NCBI RefSeq assembly: GCF_024197615.1
Contig: NZ_JAKUKE010000001.1
Location: 394,463 to 458,462 of the forward strand
Length of the DNA stretch: 64,000 nt
Origin: Desulfuromonas sp. KJ2020
GTDB taxonomy: Bacteria > Desulfobacterota > Desulfuromonadia > Desulfuromonadales > SZUA-540
Reading direction: 5' to 3'
The stretch's first letter is position 1. The number at the start of each line of letters is the position of its first letter. A program made the position numbers and the translations under genes. The notes below the pieces were generated by a model. The model did no database searches, was not told the DNA's origin, and worked only from the letters and a program-made list of their open reading frames with translations. Shown piece by piece: positions 61,098 through 64,000 of this stretch.

Positions 61098-61562
61098 ATG
61101 AAAACCTGGACAAGGTACACCCTGATGCTCCTCGGTGCGACTCTTCTATTCACCACCACAACGCTGGCGGCCGAGACCATCTCGCTTGAGGATTATCTTC
61201 TTAACTACACCTATGAATCCCGCAAGGACATGAAGGCAACCAGCAGGCAGGTGATCGACTGGGTCGAGGATGGCAAGGCCGTACTGGTCGATATCCGCTT
61301 CAAGGAAGAACAGCAGACCTGGGGTGTCAACTTCGGTTTGAAGATTCCCCTGAGCGAATTGCCAAAACGGTTGGCCGAACTGCCCAAAGACAAGATTATT
61401 GTCGCCGCCTGCCCCCATAAGGACCGGGCCATCATCGCCATGGTCTACCTGCGCACCCAGGGCTATAAGGCCCGCTACCTCACCGACGGTCTGATCGGAC
61501 TGATGGAAAACCTGCGCGGAGAAGACGCGCTTTATTTTCAAGAACTACTGAAAACGCCATAG
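61098..61562 (+). CDS. Exported rhodanese-like protein
   Basis: A 154-residue protein with a signal peptide (residues 1-24) and a rhodanese domain. The VLVDIRFKEEQQTWGVNF strand is followed by IIVAACPHKDRAIIAMVYLR, whose Cys is the expected persulfide site. The loop ACPHKDR departs from the usual CxxGxR. The ATG at 61098 has GGAGGGAG upstream. Last gene of the arsenic cluster. Confidence 0.85.
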   Translation: MKTWTRYTLMLLGATLLFTTTTLAAETISLEDYLLNYTYESRKDMKATSRQVIDWVEDGKAVLVDIRFKEEQQTWGVNFGLKIPLSELPKRLAELPKDKIIVAACPHKDRAIIAMVYLRTQGYKARYLTDGLIGLMENLRGEDALYFQELLKTP

Positions 61563-61634
61563 CCGTGAAGTCATTCCGAAGTTCTGCTTGCACCAAAACA
61601 ACAAGGGCCTACAGCCTTTGACAGCTATTCTATG

Positions 61635-61665
61635 GGCAATCGCCCCCTCAGAGGGGGCGATTGCC
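61635..61665. terminator. Strong hairpin after the arsenic cluster
   Basis: GGCAATCGCCCCCTC and its exact reverse complement around a single A, 70 bases past the rhodanese stop. It lacks a T-run; it may be a factor-dependent terminator or a repeat. Confidence 0.5.
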
Positions 61666-61726
61666 TGCCCTTCTCGCCATACCTCTTCGTCGCCACCATA
61701 TAGGCCAAAGACTATGTTTTGTATCT

Positions 61727-61762
61727 ATAGCCCTTAGCCTATTTTCCCCCGATATTGGCTAT
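61727..61762. promoter_or_regulatory. Inverted-repeat region in the hipBA promoter
   Basis: ATAGCC at 61727-61732 and GGCTAT at 61757-61762, with further TAGCC/TATAGC words nearby (TTAGCC, TATAGC). HipB-type antitoxins bind such palindromes and repress their own operon; this is the likely operator. The surrounding 61700-61800 is AT-rich compared with the rest of the window. Confidence 0.5.
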
Positions 61763-61817
61763 TGACTATATTTCAATTTTATAGCTAAATACCTATGGGA
61801 TACGACAGGAGGACAAT

Positions 61818-62069
61818 ATGGACCAAAGAATCATTTCAACACAACACTTGGGAGAGGCGCTTCGGGCTGCCAGGAAGAAGATGGGGATAACCCAACAGCA
61901 GGCCGCCAAGTCGGTGGGTCTGGATCAACCTTCGATGTCGAAGATCGAGCGGGGGGAATCGAAGGCGCGCATCGACACGCTCTTCCGGCTGTTGGCGGCC
62001 CTGGATCTTGAGCTGATCCTTCAGCCACGGCAAAAATCGCTGGACGAGAACGAAGGAGACCGCTGGTAA
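61818..62069 (+). CDS. hipB: HipB-like antitoxin, XRE-family repressor
   Basis: An 83-residue helix-turn-helix protein (LGEALRAARKKMGITQQQAA; VGLDQPSMSKIERGES), followed by a short C-terminal strand (LELILQPR) as in HipB. It binds HipA and their promoter. Its TAA/TGA end overlaps the hipA start by one base (TAATG), so the two are translationally coupled. Confidence 0.88.
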   Translation: MDQRIISTQHLGEALRAARKKMGITQQQAAKSVGLDQPSMSKIERGESKARIDTLFRLLAALDLELILQPRQKSLDENEGDRW

Positions 62070-63397
62070 TGGGGCGCAAACGGATCGCCGCAGAGATGTT
62101 CATCTTCATGAACGGCCAGAAGGTGGGCAGACTGCTCCAGAATGCGGCCGGCAAACTGGAAATGACCTATGCCGAGGAATGGCTGGGCGCCGAAGCCCGC
62201 CGCCCACTTTCCCTCTCCTTGCCGTTGAGCAGCCAGAAGCACTCGGGTTTGGTGGTCGAGAACTTCTTCGACAACCTGCTACCGGACAGCCAGCCGATCC
62301 GGAACCGCATCCAGGCACGGTTCGGCGCGAGAACGAACAGGAGCTTCGATCTGTTATGGCACATCGGCCGGGAGTGCGTTGGCGCCCTACAGCTCTTTCC
62401 AGAGGATGCCGCCATGGATGTCCGCAGAGTTGACGGGGAGCCGCTCACGGAGGCGCGGATCGCAGAGACGTTGCGCAACTACAGGACCATGCCTCTGGGC
62501 ATGGGCACGGACACCGAGTTTCGCATCTCGATGGCGGGGGCACAGGAGAAGACGGCCCTGCTTCACCTGGACGGCGGGTGGCATCGGCCACAGGGGGCCA
62601 CCCCAACCACTCACATCTTCAAGCTACCGATCGGCCGTATCGAACACAGCAACATGGATCTGAGCGACAGCGTCGAAAACGAGTGGCTCTGCCATCTGAT
62701 CCTGAAGGCCTACGGAATTCCGGTCGCGGGCGCCGAGATGGCAACTTTCGACGGCGTAAAGGCATTAGTAGTCGAAAGATTCGACCGTCGCTGGGCAGAG
62801 GACCGCTCCTGGATTATCCGCCTGCCGCAGGAGGACATGTGCCAGGCCCTGGGCGTACCTCCTGCATTGAAATACGAAAGCGATGGCGGGCCCGGCATCG
62901 GGAGAATCATGGAACTCCTCTTCGGGTCCAGTGAGGGACTTGCCGACAGACGCACATTCATGACTTTGCAAGTCATATTCTGGTTGCTCGGCGCCATTGA
63001 CGGCCACGCGAAGAACTTCAGCATTTTCCTGCTTCCCGGAGGAGCTTTCCGGCTCACTCCCGCCTACGACATCCTATCTGCCTACCCCCTCGTCGCCAAA
63101 CGGCAACTGGAACAGCCCAATCTGAGGATGGCCATGGCCGTGAATGGAAGGAACCGGCACTATGCCTGGGCAAGAATCCTGCATCGCCACTGGCTGGGAA
63201 CGGCTCAAGCCTGCCGACTCCCCGCAGAAGAGATGGAGACCATTGTCGGCGACCTCCTGGACAGGATGGACGAGGTGATCCAGACTGTTACGGAACAGCT
63301 ACCCCCTTCTTTTCCTGCCGATACCGCAGGCCCAATCCTGGATGGGATGAGGGAAGCGCGCGACCGCCTCATCCGCTCCCAACCGCAAAAGGATTAA
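62069..63397 (+). CDS. hipA: HipA-like serine/threonine kinase toxin
   Basis: A 442-residue type II toxin; E. coli HipA phosphorylates glutamyl-tRNA synthetase and induces persistence. The N-terminal domain (residues ~1-110) is followed by the Gly-rich ATP loop MAGAQEKTALLHLDGG, catalytic DGHAKNFSIFL (Asp and Asn), and metal-binding Asp in LTPAYDILSAYP. All key residues are present, so it is probably active. The operon sits between the arsenic cluster and a tRNA-Asn gene. Confidence 0.9.
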   Translation: MGRKRIAAEMFIFMNGQKVGRLLQNAAGKLEMTYAEEWLGAEARRPLSLSLPLSSQKHSGLVVENFFDNLLPDSQPIRNRIQARFGARTNRSFDLLWHIGRECVGALQLFPEDAAMDVRRVDGEPLTEARIAETLRNYRTMPLGMGTDTEFRISMAGAQEKTALLHLDGGWHRPQGATPTTHIFKLPIGRIEHSNMDLSDSVENEWLCHLILKAYGIPVAGAEMATFDGVKALVVERFDRRWAEDRSWIIRLPQEDMCQALGVPPALKYESDGGPGIGRIMELLFGSSEGLADRRTFMTLQVIFWLLGAIDGHAKNFSIFLLPGGAFRLTPAYDILSAYPLVAKRQLEQPNLRMAMAVNGRNRHYAWARILHRHWLGTAQACRLPAEEMETIVGDLLDRMDEVIQTVTEQLPPSFPADTAGPILDGMREARDRLIRSQPQKD

Positions 63398-63594
63398 AAA
63401 AGACCCCGGGACCCCCGACATCGTCGATGGGGCGGTGCTCGAAGTATGTCAGCACATCGATTCGCGTCCGCTGCACCGCCACCACGCTCTCAAGCTGCCG
63501 CGCACGGCACTGGCGCCGCGTTCCGGGTCTGAAGGTGGATCACTGCTGGAGAGAAACTCTTCAGAATGATTTTCTTGGTACTTTTTGCTCACAT
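63398..63594. other. Intergenic region between hipA and tRNA-Asn, possible gene remnant
   Basis: No intact gene. On the minus strand one frame reads ARQLESVVAVQRTRIDVL then TYFEHRPIDDV with no start, which looks protein-like and may be a remnant of a mobile-element or phage gene. This is a weak reading from composition alone. Confidence 0.25.
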
Positions 63595-63627
63595 AAAAAA
63601 GGGCCTGCGAGTGATCCTCGCAGGCCC
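63595..63627 (-). terminator. Intrinsic terminator of tRNA-Asn
   Basis: GGGCCTGCGAG/CTCGCAGGCCC stem followed on the minus strand by TTTTTT, ten bases past the tRNA 3' end. Confidence 0.88.
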
Positions 63628-63636
63628 TTGATTTTT

Positions 63637-63712
<76 letters not shown>

Positions 63713-63804
63713 ATGTGTGACAGGCTGGGAATATACTGGATTGCCCTGGGGCTGTCAAGTTTTTTGTGCCCTCTTTTTTCCTCGTTTTTGGAGCACGGTA
63801 AGCC

Positions 63805-64000
63805 CTAGCGGCCCCCTTTTTTGAGATCTACGAGAATCAGTTTAGCCACCGCCTTGAGCGTCTCGAAAACTCCTTCACCAGTGGTGGCGCAGGCCTCAAA
63901 GTCGGGCACATTGGTCGGGTTGAGCAGGCTTCGCAGCTCTTCCAGAGACGAAACGTTGGGAAGATCCCGCTTATTGTATTGGATGACGAAAGGCAGGTTT
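63805..64000 (-). CDS. mglA: MglA-like Ras-family GTPase, 3' part only
   Basis: The last 64 codons of a gene that begins beyond the window edge. The reading LPFVIQYNKRDLPNV contains the NKRD guanine-specificity motif of small GTPases. ATTGEGVFETLKAVAKLIL and a final DLKKGGR match MglA, the polarity/motility GTPase of myxobacteria and relatives. The stop codon is TAG at 63805-63807. The N-terminal P-loop is not visible here. Confidence 0.85.
   Translation of the reverse strand, partial: NLPFVIQYNKRDLPNVSSLEELRSLLNPTNVPDFEACATTGEGVFETLKAVAKLILVDLKKGGR

Overview
The window is GC-rich, gene-dense bacterial chromosome and reads as a Desulfuromonadales/Geobacter-type deltaproteobacterium (Desulfuromonadota). 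The grounds are the gene families (bacteriohemerythrin, TVP38-flavoprotein fusion, Acr3/ArsP arsenic cluster, MglA-type GTPase, a Geobacter-like nif set with an ANTAR response regulator) and the abundant short palindromic intergenic repeats. The genus is inference; there is no rRNA in the window.

Layout. 0-9.4 kb holds housekeeping and signalling genes: MscS channel, GreB, DUF2270 protein, TPM lipoprotein, ABC half-transporter, methyltransferase, bacteriohemerythrin, and a Cache sensor kinase with its response regulator. 9.8-14.0 kb is a periplasmic thiol/sulfotransfer block: rhodanese, CxxC mini-protein, DsbA/DsbL, DsbB/DsbI and arylsulfate sulfotransferase. The first gene and dsbL share an operator-like inverted repeat over their -10 boxes. 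14.2-21.1 kb holds an FKBP, a repeat-rich spacer and a three-gene RND drug pump. 21.3-28.3 kb holds PEP synthase, bacterioferritin, a J-domain protein, a broken methyltransferase, a SpoIIE-type phosphatase and the TVP38-flavoprotein fusion. 28.4-35.0 kb is a CusA/CzcA-type metal pump with a His/Cys-rich secreted protein. 35.1-56.1 kb is the nitrogen-fixation island: pirin, ANTAR regulator, GNAT, nifV, nifEN, modABC, nifB, a NifX-like protein, a ferredoxin, nifX, nifKDH, amt, and a draT-draG operon that also carries two unrecognised small proteins, a macro-domain protein and an FKBP. 56.2-61.6 kb is an arsenic cluster: arsR, arsC, acr3, permease, two thioredoxin-like proteins, CcdA and a rhodanese. 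61.8-63.4 kb is hipBA, followed by tRNA-Asn and the 3' end of an MglA-like GTPase.

The strongest system-level signal is in the nif island. Six copies of one RNA architecture lie on the minus strand before nifV, nifB (two), nifH (two) and the small genes behind draG. In each, a short stem carries a hexanucleotide loop beginning AAnG, and its 3' arm is also the 5' arm of a hairpin that resembles an intrinsic terminator. In front of nifV, nifB and nifH a second hairpin sits upstream, 13-20 nt downstream of the start predicted from a sigma54 -24/-12 promoter. This is the target architecture of ANTAR antiterminators, and an ANTAR response regulator is encoded in the same island. The nif genes therefore look controlled at three levels: sigma54 initiation, ANTAR antitermination, and DraT/DraG ADP-ribosylation of NifH. 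The draTG operon also carries a macro-domain (ADP-ribose-binding) protein, which is not part of the classical DRAT/DRAG system and is the most interesting possible new component.
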